Assembly: GCF_011090185.1 (NCBI RefSeq)
Contig: NZ_JAAFGS010000001.1
Coordinates: 496,001 to 560,000, forward strand
Direction: 5' to 3'
DNA length: 64,000 nt
Source of the DNA: Saccharibacillus alkalitolerans
GTDB lineage: Bacteria; Bacillota; Bacilli; Paenibacillales; Paenibacillaceae
In this document: one piece after another, positions 42,701 through 50,520 of the stretch
Numbering within the stretch: position 1 is the stretch's first letter
How the letters are laid out: every line of letters starts with the position of its first letter
Made by a program: the position numbers and the translations under genes
Notes under the pieces: model-generated
What the model was told of the DNA's origin: nothing
Database searches by the model: none
The model's input: the letters and a program-made list of their open reading frames with translations, nothing else

Positions 42701-42735
42701 AAAATCCCGCGTTCCGAAAGCGATCGGAACGCGGG
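42701..42735 (-). terminator. Terminator of the propeller protein gene
   Basis: CCCGCGTTCCG-loop-CGGAACGCGGG; on the minus strand it is followed by ATTTTCG. Confidence 0.6.
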
Positions 42736-42853
42736 AACGGCTGCCGGGACTTTCCCGGCGGCTTTTTGCGCGCGGCCGGCATCCGAGGCTGCGCCGGAAT
42801 CCGCGATCGATTCGAGGCGGGGCCCGGCGCTTCGGACACTTCGGCCGGCCGCT

Positions 42854-44461
42854 TTAGCTCCGCGGCGTGTAGAAGCTGATCGTGCCCGTCCCTTCGTCCG
42901 CGCTGACGAAAAGATCGCGCCCGCTTACGCGGTGAATTCCTTCCGGCGATTCGCCGGCCGTTCGGATCAGGCCCAGATAAGCCGGGTTGGCCGCATCGTT
43001 CAGATCGAAGAACAGGATGGCGTTCGCTCGCTCGGCCGCTGCGACCAACAAGGTCTGTCCTCGTACAGTGGACACGGTCAGGTTTTCCACTTCGCTGCCT
43101 TTATTGGGGCTGCGGCCGTCCGGGTAGATGCCGGCTTTGGCCGCGGCAGTGTCGATCAAGTTCAGGCTGTCGTAGACGAGGCGGCCTTCCAGATCCCATA
43201 CGGCGATACTGCGTCCGCCCGCCTTGACGCCGTCGTCGAATTCGTTTTTGCCGAGGTCGCCTTCGTTGGCCGTAATCAAGTAACGTCCGTCCGGGGAGAA
43301 AGCGATGCCGTCCGGTTCGAACCTTCCCTTCATCGTATCCGTAAACGAGACGATTCCGTCTTCCTTCAGATCGGCGGCGTGCTCGGTCGTGCCGAGCGCG
43401 AAGACGCGGGAAACTTTTTTCGCGGCCAGGTCGACCAGCGCGATCGCGTTGTTTTCTTGAAGGGTGACGGCCGCGGTCGTGCCTTCGTCGTTGATGGCGA
43501 CATATTCGGGCTGCGGTTCGTGCGGATAGATCGCGCCTTCCACGCCGCTCAAGTTGACCGAAAGGTCGGTCAGCGTCCCCTTCAGCGCGTCGCCGCCTTC
43601 GAATTCGACCACGGCGATGCTTCCGGGACGTTTGGCGTTCGGGTAGTCGAATTCGTCCGTATCCGGATCGAGTTCTTCGTCTTCGATCGCGATGACGGCG
43701 AAGCGACCGTCTTTCGACACCGCGACGGAATCGGGCCCGATGCCGAGCGGATACGTCTTGGCGATCTTGTAATTGTCCAGATCGACGACGGCGAGGATGC
43801 CCGGATTCGGAAGGCGCATCGTATCTCCGGTGCGGATGACGGCCAGCGCGTATTTGCCGTCCGGCATGGCGGCGACGCTGGTCACTTCGGCTTTGTCGGA
43901 GAGCGCACGGAAAGAGATCGTCTTCAGCAGCGAAGGCCGGCTTGTGTCGGAAATGTCAAGCACGCTTACGCTACCCGCATCCGCTTCGGTGACGATCAGG
44001 CGTTGTCCGTCAGGCGTGGACGAAATGATTTCCGCTTTGCCGGAAGGCATACGGAAAGAGGAGGCGAGCCCGAACCCGGTTCGGTTTTGAGCGGCGGCGG
44101 AAGCCTCGTGCAGCGCGTTCAGCGCAGCCTGCGGAACGTACACGCGTCCGTTACGCGCATAGGGGGCTTGGTCCAGCGCGACGCTCCGGCCGTTCACCGT
44201 CATTGAAGTCGAACCGAGCGTAAATGCCGCGCTTAGCCCGTCTCCCCGGACGGTGACGCTCCCCGTATCCGGATTCCATTTGATTTCGCTCTGCATGTTC
44301 TCGGCGGCGCTTCGCAGCTGCAGCGGCGAGTCGGCTGCGGCGGCGCGAAGTTCGCCGGGCTGCAGCGTGAGCATTCCGGAAGCCAGGGAAACGGCGGAGG
44401 CGGTCAACAGAAGCCGGAGGAGCCTTTTCTTGCCTGATCGCTTGCGTTGTTTCATACTCAT
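42854..44461 (-). CDS. Secreted beta-propeller protein (choice-of-anchor I type) with copper-amine-oxidase-like N-domain
   Basis: 535 aa from ATG 44461 with AAAGGAG upstream. A Lys/Arg-rich start and a hydrophobic core (LLRLLLTASAVSLASGML) form the signal peptide. Residues about 45-130 look like the Cu_amine_oxidN1 stalk domain (MTVNGRSVALDQAPYARNGRVYVP). Residues about 140-535 are a propeller with repeats such as TSVAAMPDGKYALAVIRTG, SVAVSKDGRFAVIAIED, GIAFSPDGRYLITANEGD and EVENLTV, as in choice-of-anchor I proteins, sometimes linked to alkaline-phosphatase-like or esterase activity. Secreted; function of this member unknown. Confidence 0.8.
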   Translation of the reverse strand: MSMKQRKRSGKKRLLRLLLTASAVSLASGMLTLQPGELRAAAADSPLQLRSAAENMQSEIKWNPDTGSVTVRGDGLSAAFTLGSTSMTVNGRSVALDQAPYARNGRVYVPQAALNALHEASAAAQNRTGFGLASSFRMPSGKAEIISSTPDGQRLIVTEADAGSVSVLDISDTSRPSLLKTISFRALSDKAEVTSVAAMPDGKYALAVIRTGDTMRLPNPGILAVVDLDNYKIAKTYPLGIGPDSVAVSKDGRFAVIAIEDEELDPDTDEFDYPNAKRPGSIAVVEFEGGDALKGTLTDLSVNLSGVEGAIYPHEPQPEYVAINDEGTTAAVTLQENNAIALVDLAAKKVSRVFALGTTEHAADLKEDGIVSFTDTMKGRFEPDGIAFSPDGRYLITANEGDLGKNEFDDGVKAGGRSIAVWDLEGRLVYDSLNLIDTAAAKAGIYPDGRSPNKGSEVENLTVSTVRGQTLLVAAAERANAILFFDLNDAANPAYLGLIRTAGESPEGIHRVSGRDLFVSADEGTGTISFYTPRS

Positions 44462-44656
44462 GGGGAACACTCCTTTGTCGTGAATTTTATGTAAAAGACA
44501 GAATTTCGGCACCGGAAAATTCCGGGCAAACTCTTGCCATTGTAAAGATTCAATGTGACGCCGGTATTAACAGGAACGCCGGAATTTGTAAATGCCGGGG
44601 AAAACGTCTGCCCTTCCGGATTCGCCGATCCGCAAGCTGTTTCCGCCGCTTTAGTA

Positions 44657-44665
44657 TGGTAAAAT
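44657..44665 (+). promoter_or_regulatory. Extended -10 promoter before the amidohydrolase
   Basis: TGG-TAAAAT: TGn at 44657-44659 and -10 at 44660-44665, about 66 nt before the start codon. No good -35. Confidence 0.4.
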
Positions 44666-44730
44666 GTGCGAAGGGACCGACGTCGAATCCGGACCCGACG
44701 AATCGAGAGAGACAAAGGAGAATGAAGCGA

Positions 44731-46338
44731 ATGGCGGCAGGCAGGGGAATTTTATTCAAAAACGGCCGGATCGGCCTCGGGGCTTCGGACCGCGGTCCGG
44801 ATGCCGTATATGCGGAAGACGGAAAGATTGCGGCGATCGGCGCTTCGCGCGAGTTGGAGCTTCAACTGACAGGCCGGGACTACGAAACGGCCGATTGGGA
44901 CGGCGCATATGTGCTGCCCGGATTGGTCGATTCGCATATGCATCTGGGCATGCAGGGAGTCAAGCTGGCCGCGCTCGATTTCTCGGACGTGACGTCGAAA
45001 GAAGACATGCTGCGCCTGATCCGCGAACGGGCGGAGCGGACGCCTGCGGGAGAATGGATCTTGGGACTGAACTGGAACGAAAATGCATTCAGTCCGGCCC
45101 TTCCTCCGCTGATCGACGAATTGGACGAAGCGGCGGGAGATCGTCCGGCCTACCTGACGAGAACCTGCTTCCATGCGTTTCTCGCCAACAGCGAAGCGTT
45201 CCGCCGCGCGGGCGTCACGGCCAATACGCCGGACCCCGAATCGGGAGCTTTCGGACGGGACGCGTCGGGCGGGCTGAACGGCTGGGTCTACGAAGAAGCG
45301 TCGAAGATGCTGGAAATCGTGCAGCCGGAACCGGATTACGAGACGAAAAAAGAGGCAATCCGCCGCGCGTGCCGCCATGCGCTTTCGCTCGGGCTGACGG
45401 CGGCCCATACGGAGGATTTACGTTACCTCGGCAGTCTGGAGACGATGCTGCGCATTCATCGCGAGCTGCGAGAAGAGGGTCTGCGTTTCCGTTCGCATCA
45501 ATTGGTTTTCCATACGTTTCTGGACGAAGCCGAGCGGTTGGGGCTCAAAGCCGGCGACGGCGACGAGTGGCTGCGCATCGGCGCGGCGAAGATCTTCTCC
45601 GACGGCGCGATAGGCGGCCGGACCGCTCTGTTGAACGCGCCTTACAGCGACGCGCCGGAGACGAAAGGCATGGCCATTCATCCGCTTGATCGGCTGAAAG
45701 CCATCACGTCGCGGGCGCGCTCCCTCGGCTTTCCGATCGCGGTCCACGCGATCGGCGACGGGGCGGCCGATATGACGCTGTCCGCCATGGAGGCGTATCC
45801 GCTGCAGGGAGTGAGCGAGCTGCCGGATCGCTTCATTCATGCGCAGGTGCTGGACGAGAAGCTGGTGCGGCGGATGGGGCGTCTGCAGATGATTGCGGAC
45901 ATCCAGCCGCGCTTCGTGCCGAGCGATTTTCCGTGGGTGATGGAGCGGGTCGGACCGTCGCGCACGGAATATCTGTATGCCTGGAAGAAACTGATCTCAG
46001 CCGGCATCGTCTGCGCCGGCGGCAGCGACGCGCCGATCGAGCCGCTGAATCCGCTGCTGGGCCTGCACGCGGCGGTTACCCGGCGCAGACCGGATTCCCC
46101 GAATCCGCGCGACGGCTATCTGCCGGACGAGCGGCTGAGCACGGAGGAAGCGGTCCGGCTGTTCACGGAGGGCAGCGCGCTGGCCGCGGCCGAAAGCCAT
46201 GAGCGGGGGAGCATCGCCGAAGGGCGCGCAGCCGATTTTACCGTCCTGGACCGCGACCTTTCCGGCGATCCGGAAAACATGCTCGGGGCAAGGGCGCTGA
46301 TGACGGTCGTAAACGGAGAGGTCGCTTACCGGGCCTGA
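44731..46338 (+). CDS. YtcJ-like metal-dependent amidohydrolase
   Basis: 535 aa from ATG 44731 (AAAGGAG 10 nt before; ATG 44722 is too close to that site). Metal ligands H69 and H71 (DSHMH), then LNWNENAF, KIFSDGAIGGRTA, HAIGDGA, FIHAQVL and GSDAPIEPLNP, the standard Amidohydro_3/YtcJ order. Cytosolic. These proteins hydrolyse amides or cyclic amides of varied small molecules; the substrate cannot be told from sequence. Stand-alone gene with its own promoter and terminator, divergent from the secreted propeller protein. Confidence 0.88.
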   Translation: MAAGRGILFKNGRIGLGASDRGPDAVYAEDGKIAAIGASRELELQLTGRDYETADWDGAYVLPGLVDSHMHLGMQGVKLAALDFSDVTSKEDMLRLIRERAERTPAGEWILGLNWNENAFSPALPPLIDELDEAAGDRPAYLTRTCFHAFLANSEAFRRAGVTANTPDPESGAFGRDASGGLNGWVYEEASKMLEIVQPEPDYETKKEAIRRACRHALSLGLTAAHTEDLRYLGSLETMLRIHRELREEGLRFRSHQLVFHTFLDEAERLGLKAGDGDEWLRIGAAKIFSDGAIGGRTALLNAPYSDAPETKGMAIHPLDRLKAITSRARSLGFPIAVHAIGDGAADMTLSAMEAYPLQGVSELPDRFIHAQVLDEKLVRRMGRLQMIADIQPRFVPSDFPWVMERVGPSRTEYLYAWKKLISAGIVCAGGSDAPIEPLNPLLGLHAAVTRRRPDSPNPRDGYLPDERLSTEEAVRLFTEGSALAAAESHERGSIAEGRAADFTVLDRDLSGDPENMLGARALMTVVNGEVAYRA

Positions 46339-46348
46339 TTCGCCTGCA

Positions 46349-46388
46349 AAAAGAACCGACGCGCGCCGCGGCGCGGACGGTTCTTTTC
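46349..46388 (+). terminator. Terminator of the amidohydrolase gene
   Basis: AAAGAACCG pairs with CGGTTCTTT across a GC-rich inner stem, ending in TTTT. Confidence 0.75.
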
Positions 46389-46433
46389 GGCGCGCCGAGA
46401 ATCCGCCGGGCCCTCGCATTTTCGCGCAAAGGT

Positions 46434-46462
46434 TTGACAGATCCGATGATCCGTCGTTTAAT
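46434..46462 (+). promoter_or_regulatory. Sigma-A promoter of the AAA-NusG-II operon
   Basis: -35 TTGACA (46434-46439), 17-nt spacer, -10 TTTAAT (46457-46462). The -10 is inside the left arm of the palindrome described next. Confidence 0.75.
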
Positions 46463-46481
46463 AGTAATAATTACTATTAAA
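46457..46481 (+). promoter_or_regulatory. Perfect 12-1-12 palindromic operator, Fur/Zur-like
   Basis: TTTAATAGTAAT-A-ATTACTATTAAA. The inner 7-1-7 core TAGTAAT-A-ATTACTA differs from the Zur box TCGTAAT-N-ATTACGA at one position per arm, and from Fur and PerR boxes at two. It covers the -10 and likely the start site, so it should be a repression site. Confidence 0.75.
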
Positions 46482-46535
46482 CAAAGCCTGCGAAGGCTGC
46501 TGATAGCGATACGGCGAGAGGAGTTTACGGCAACA

Positions 46536-47360
46536 ATGGGAAAATCGGCAACGGCCGCGCGTCTGCCCCGTTCCAAAGGAACCGACATGGCGACGGTATA
46601 TGAGGCAAAAGACTGCATGCGCAAAGTGAAGTATCTGGTGCTGCCGGAGCGCAACCGGAGGATCGTGGAAGAGTTTATGACCATTTTGGACATGAAGGAG
46701 GAATTCGACCGGCACGGCGTTCCGATTCCGAACAAGGTAGTGATGTACGGACCGCCGGGGACGGGCAAGACGCTGACCGCGTTTCACGTCGCCGCCTCGC
46801 TGGGAATTCCGCTGATCGTCGTTCGGCTCGACTCTCTTATTCACAGTCATCTCGGCGAGACGGGCAGCAACATCCGCAAAATTTTCGATTACGCCAAGGC
46901 CGTGCCCTGCGTGCTGTTTTTGGACGAATTCGATGCCGTGGCCCGGACCCGCGAAAGCGGCGACGAAGTGAAGGAGATGGCGCGCGCGGTCAATACGCTG
47001 CTCCAGTGCTTGGACGAATTCGGCGACGGAAGCATTTTCATGGCGGCCACGAATCTGGAAACGGAACTCGATCCGGCGATCTGGCGTCGTTTCGATACGC
47101 GAATGACGTATCGCCTGCCGGACGAGAAGGAGCGGCGCGACTATATCCGGCTGCTGATCGGGGACTTCGGCTGCGAGGAAGAGGCGCAAGCCGAAGCGTG
47201 CCGGCTGCTCGGCGGATGCAGCTTCGCCGATATCGAACAGATCGTGCTGAAGGCGAAGCGCAAAGCGATCATCGACCGCAAGCCGCTCGGCCGCGCGCAT
47301 ATCGGGCTGTCGTACGAAGAGTACGCGCCGGCTCCCGCCGTGTCCAAGGAGCGGGCATGA
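46536..47360 (+). CDS. AAA-family ATPase
   Basis: 274 aa from ATG 46536; the GAGAGGAG site is 12 nt away, a little far. After about 65 N-terminal residues come Walker A GPPGTGKT (K78), Walker B FLDEFD (D130, E131), sensor-1 AATNLE and arginine finger region IWRRFDTRM. It is a single classical AAA module close to Spo0VK/FtsH-type ATPases, but without protease or other added domain. Its stop overlaps the next start by ATGA, so it forms a coupled pair with the NusG-II protein. A palindromic repressor site on its promoter suggests metal-dependent or stress-dependent expression. Confidence 0.85.
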   Translation: MGKSATAARLPRSKGTDMATVYEAKDCMRKVKYLVLPERNRRIVEEFMTILDMKEEFDRHGVPIPNKVVMYGPPGTGKTLTAFHVAASLGIPLIVVRLDSLIHSHLGETGSNIRKIFDYAKAVPCVLFLDEFDAVARTRESGDEVKEMARAVNTLLQCLDEFGDGSIFMAATNLETELDPAIWRRFDTRMTYRLPDEKERRDYIRLLIGDFGCEEEAQAEACRLLGGCSFADIEQIVLKAKRKAIIDRKPLGRAHIGLSYEEYAPAPAVSKERA

Positions 47361-47803
47361 ACCACGAGCAGCCGGGAAAGCAAGGACGGAAGCGGCTGAT
47401 CAAGCGCGGCGACCTGCTGCTGATCGCCGCTGCCTTGATACTGGCCTGTACGGTACTGGGCTGGCAGAAATGGCGAGAGGCGCAAATCGCCGCCGACGCG
47501 GATATGCTGATCGCGGTCATTACCGTGAACGGCCAAGAATATGAGAGAGTGCCGCTGGACGGCGAAGAACGGGTGATCGACATTCGGACGGAATTCGGCC
47601 ACAATACGCTCAAAGCTTACGACCGCGGAATTCGGATGACGTATTCCGACGCGCCCAAGCGGATTGCTCTCGATATGGGGTTTATCTCTCGGCCGCATCA
47701 GCAGATCGTCTGCGTGCCGACCCGCGTCCGCGTCGAAGTGCTGCCTCCGGACGGCGGCGAAGACGGCGGCCTCGACGCGGTGGTGGGAATGCTCCGGCGC
47801 TGA
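47357..47803 (+). CDS. Membrane-anchored NusG domain II protein
   Basis: 148 aa from ATG 47357 (ATGA overlap). One N-terminal TM helix (RGDLLLIAAALILACTVLGW) then a NusG_II (PF07009-type) domain: VITVNGQEYERVPLDGEE, MGFISRPHQQIVCVPTRVRVEV. Members normally carry CxxxxC before the 'G.I..P...IVCLP' motif; here that stretch reads SDAPKRIAL, so both Cys are lost. The family is often near redox or ApbE genes, but here it accompanies an AAA ATPase. Role unknown; the domain probably faces outside the cell. Confidence 0.8.
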   Translation: MNHEQPGKQGRKRLIKRGDLLLIAAALILACTVLGWQKWREAQIAADADMLIAVITVNGQEYERVPLDGEERVIDIRTEFGHNTLKAYDRGIRMTYSDAPKRIALDMGFISRPHQQIVCVPTRVRVEVLPPDGGEDGGLDAVVGMLRR

Positions 47804-47823
47804 ACGGAACGCGAACCCTGACG

Positions 47824-47869
47824 AAAAGCCCCGATCTCTACGGTTACTCCGTAAAGATCGGGGCTTTTT
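47824..47869. terminator. Bidirectional terminator
   Basis: AAAAGCCCCGATCT-loop-AGATCGGGGCTTTTT between two converging genes. Confidence 0.85.
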
Positions 47870-47891
47870 CGAACGGGAGAAAAGGCGAGGA

Positions 47892-50099
47892 TCAATCGTT
47901 TCCGCCGCGGTTGGCGGCAGCGATTGCGTCGCGGTTTTCCCAGAGCATGCTGCGCAGGTTGGATTTGGAACCCTGGATGATGAAATAGGGGATGTCGGCG
48001 GCCTTGGCAAGCTCCACGCCTTCCCACGAAGCCCGGTGCGACGTGGAAGTAATCAGCAGGAACAGCGCTTGCGCGCGCCGCAGCTCGGCGGCGACAAGAT
48101 CGGGTCTTTCGCCGTTTTCGTGCACGTAGACGGCCCCGCTTTCGACGACCACGTCTTCAAACCACTTGCGCTGTCCGCCGAGCACGACGACCGTGCATCC
48201 TTTCAGGAAAGGTTCCGGCTTGCTCTTGCGCGTCTCGCGCTTCGGCTTGGACGACGGGGAAGAAGACGTCCGAGCGACCGCCGGGTCGCGGCGGGGAGGC
48301 GAACCCGGATCCGAGAAGTCGCGGTAAACCCGTGCAAGCCTGGCGACCGCGTCTTCTTCGCCGACGTTGAAGATGCAGGGCGCTCCGTCGGCGGGGCGCT
48401 GAATATCCAGATCTTTGACATGGATCGGATAGCGGCGCTCCGCGTCGTTCATATCGACCGCGTGCCATATTCCTTGTTCGTCTTGTTCGACGTAACCGTT
48501 GTACTGCCGGACCGGGGAAAACGTGTCGTCTCCCTGAAGCAGCAGCTCGATCTCGTACTGTACGCCGTTCTGTCCGTCCTCGCGCGGCAGGCAGCGAACT
48601 TCGGCTTCGTGCTGCAGCTGCAGCTTGTATACCATCGACTCGGTAATATTGAACGTTTCTCCGCTGTCCAGCACGATATATCCGCCGTGATCGCGGCGGT
48701 AGAACGTTCCGCCCTGTCCGGGTTCTTCGTCAGCGAGGTTTCCGTCCTCGGCCTCTTCCGGCGCCGCTTCCATGCCGTGCGGGAGACGCTTAAGCGTCTC
48801 CGGGCGCTTCTCGGCGTCCTGAAGCGTCGCGCTTTCGGAAGGAAACGTTCCGGCTCCGCCGCCCGGGGGCGTTTCGGCGGCCTGCTCCTCGCCCGTCGGG
48901 ACTGCCGGTCCGCCCAGCAGGCGGCGTCCCGCCGCATAGGCGTCGATCGCGTCCAGCAGATCGAGCGCGCGGCGCAGATGCGTTCTCGCCTCCAAATCGC
49001 CCGGCTCCTGTCCGCCGGGCAGAGCCGAGCCCGTCTCGCGGAGCTCGCGCCGCAGCAGCGCCTCGAAGCGGCGGATAAGGTCTTCCGGCGCTTCGGCAGC
49101 CAGGATCTGCGAGGCGGTCTGCGGAGCGGAATCCGGCGGCCCGGGATGATGCGCGTTCCCGTCCGGCGCTTCGGCCGATTCATGCCGCCGTTCCGAAAGG
49201 AAGCGCGCTTGCGCTTCTTCCAGGCGCAGCCTCGCTTCGTTAAGCTCGCTTTCGAAGCGGCTTCGCTCCAGCTTGTGCTGCCGCTTCGCTTCCGCCAGTC
49301 TTCCCGCGGCCGCTTCGCGTTCTTCGGCGAGCAGGACGTTCGTCCTGCGTTCGGTTTCCAATTCGCCTTCTGCGCGCAGGGCGCGTTCTTCGAGCCGCAG
49401 CGTTTCGCGGCGGGCGTCCGCCGCTTCTTTCTCCAGACGGCGCGCCCGGTCTTCCTCACGCCGGCAGCGCTCTTCCAGCGCTTCGATCCTCCGGTTCAGC
49501 TTCTCGATGCGGCGCTGTTCGGCCGCTTCGTTCCGGGCTTCCGATATCGTCGGCTTCTGCGCTTGGCGGCCCGAATCGGCGTCCGAAGAAGCGTCCGCGC
49601 GTCCGGGCGTTTCGCTGTCGGCCAGCCGGGCCAGCCGGCGCGCGTCGGCTTCCGCGTCGCGCTCTTCGTCCGGGGAAGGATCGCGGAAGTAAAACGCCCA
49701 ATAAACGTGCCATTTGCCGAAGCGGACGATCCATGGCTCGGGATCGCCGTCGAAAAGGTCGGGGGCGAAGACGGGATCCGAAGACTCAAGCAGCGGCCGG
49801 ACTTCCGTCGATAGGGCGGAGGCGAGGCTGCGGCGCAGTTCCCGGCTGCTTTTGGCATGGGCGCACAAATCCCGCATCGACTTGGCAAACAGCGCTTCGG
49901 GCCATTTGTGCGATCCGCGGCGGGCAAACGGGAATTTCAATTTTTGCGCCATCCTTCGTTTGGCGGATTCGTTCATTTCGAGCAGCAGCGGCGGAACGAA
50001 CTGGAGCGGCAGATTCGAAATTCGCTCTTCGCTCGGCGTTCCGCTCGGAGCGGATGCTGCCGGCGGCTTGGCGGGAACGGAAGGTTTTATTCGTTTCAC
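47892..50099 (-). CDS. Long coiled-coil protein with C-terminal DUF2325 domain
   Basis: 735 aa from GTG 50099, 5 nt after AAGGAGG; an in-frame TTG eight codons earlier would put that site inside the gene. Parts: a Pro/Ala-rich start, a helical domain with FGKWHVYWAFYFRD (about 125), a coiled coil (about 195-320, IEKLNRRIEALEERCRREE), a low-complexity linker, a beta-rich middle (about 490-610) and a DUF2325 domain (about 650-730, VVVLGGQRKWFEDVV). DUF2325 proteins are small and cytosolic; this is unusually long. Nucleic-acid or partner binding is possible; function unknown. Confidence 0.78.
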   Translation of the reverse strand: MKRIKPSVPAKPPAASAPSGTPSEERISNLPLQFVPPLLLEMNESAKRRMAQKLKFPFARRGSHKWPEALFAKSMRDLCAHAKSSRELRRSLASALSTEVRPLLESSDPVFAPDLFDGDPEPWIVRFGKWHVYWAFYFRDPSPDEERDAEADARRLARLADSETPGRADASSDADSGRQAQKPTISEARNEAAEQRRIEKLNRRIEALEERCRREEDRARRLEKEAADARRETLRLEERALRAEGELETERRTNVLLAEEREAAAGRLAEAKRQHKLERSRFESELNEARLRLEEAQARFLSERRHESAEAPDGNAHHPGPPDSAPQTASQILAAEAPEDLIRRFEALLRRELRETGSALPGGQEPGDLEARTHLRRALDLLDAIDAYAAGRRLLGGPAVPTGEEQAAETPPGGGAGTFPSESATLQDAEKRPETLKRLPHGMEAAPEEAEDGNLADEEPGQGGTFYRRDHGGYIVLDSGETFNITESMVYKLQLQHEAEVRCLPREDGQNGVQYEIELLLQGDDTFSPVRQYNGYVEQDEQGIWHAVDMNDAERRYPIHVKDLDIQRPADGAPCIFNVGEEDAVARLARVYRDFSDPGSPPRRDPAVARTSSSPSSKPKRETRKSKPEPFLKGCTVVVLGGQRKWFEDVVVESGAVYVHENGERPDLVAAELRRAQALFLLITSTSHRASWEGVELAKAADIPYFIIQGSKSNLRSMLWENRDAIAAANRGGND

Positions 50100-50520
50100 G
50101 GGCTCCTCCTTCTGGATGGACAACTTTTCGGCCTGACCGAAAGTCGATAAACGCTCATCCTCGTTTCTCTTTATTCAATATACCGAATTTGCATAGAGTT
50201 TACATTACAAAACTATAATTTCGACAATTTTCGATGATTAAGCAGGTTCGGATCCGTTATGATCGAGCCGAACAAGCGGCGGCTTCCATGCCGTGCTGCC
50301 ATGCTATACTATAATCGAGACGATACGACAAAAAGGCCGCCAGGCGGCGAAATTTGACGTTTGCGCGTTTCGATGCGATAGAAAAGGCGCGGCTTTGGGT
50401 AAATGACAGAAATAGGCTTGCGGCAAGCAAGGAAGCGGAAATTCTGCACCAGCATGTCAAAAAAACGTAAAAAGCGTATGAACGAGCACGAAAGAAGCGT
50501 TTTTTAAAGGAGAACTGAAC
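50100..50520. other. Divergent intergenic region
   Basis: Left part AT-rich with a minus-strand TATATT (plus 50177-50182) that may serve the DUF2325 gene. A plus-strand TATAAT is at 50310-50315 without a clear -35, followed by a GCCGCC-A-GGCGGC hairpin and a 200-nt leader before the kinase. A 50-codon frame from TTG 50354 is noted elsewhere as doubtful. No known riboswitch recognised. Confidence 0.4.

Noticed and set aside
50354-50506. 50-codon frame from TTG (AIEKARLWVNDRN...) as a Spo0E-like phosphatase before the histidine kinase
   Set aside because: No ribosome site, and the SQxLD signature of Spo0E proteins is absent.
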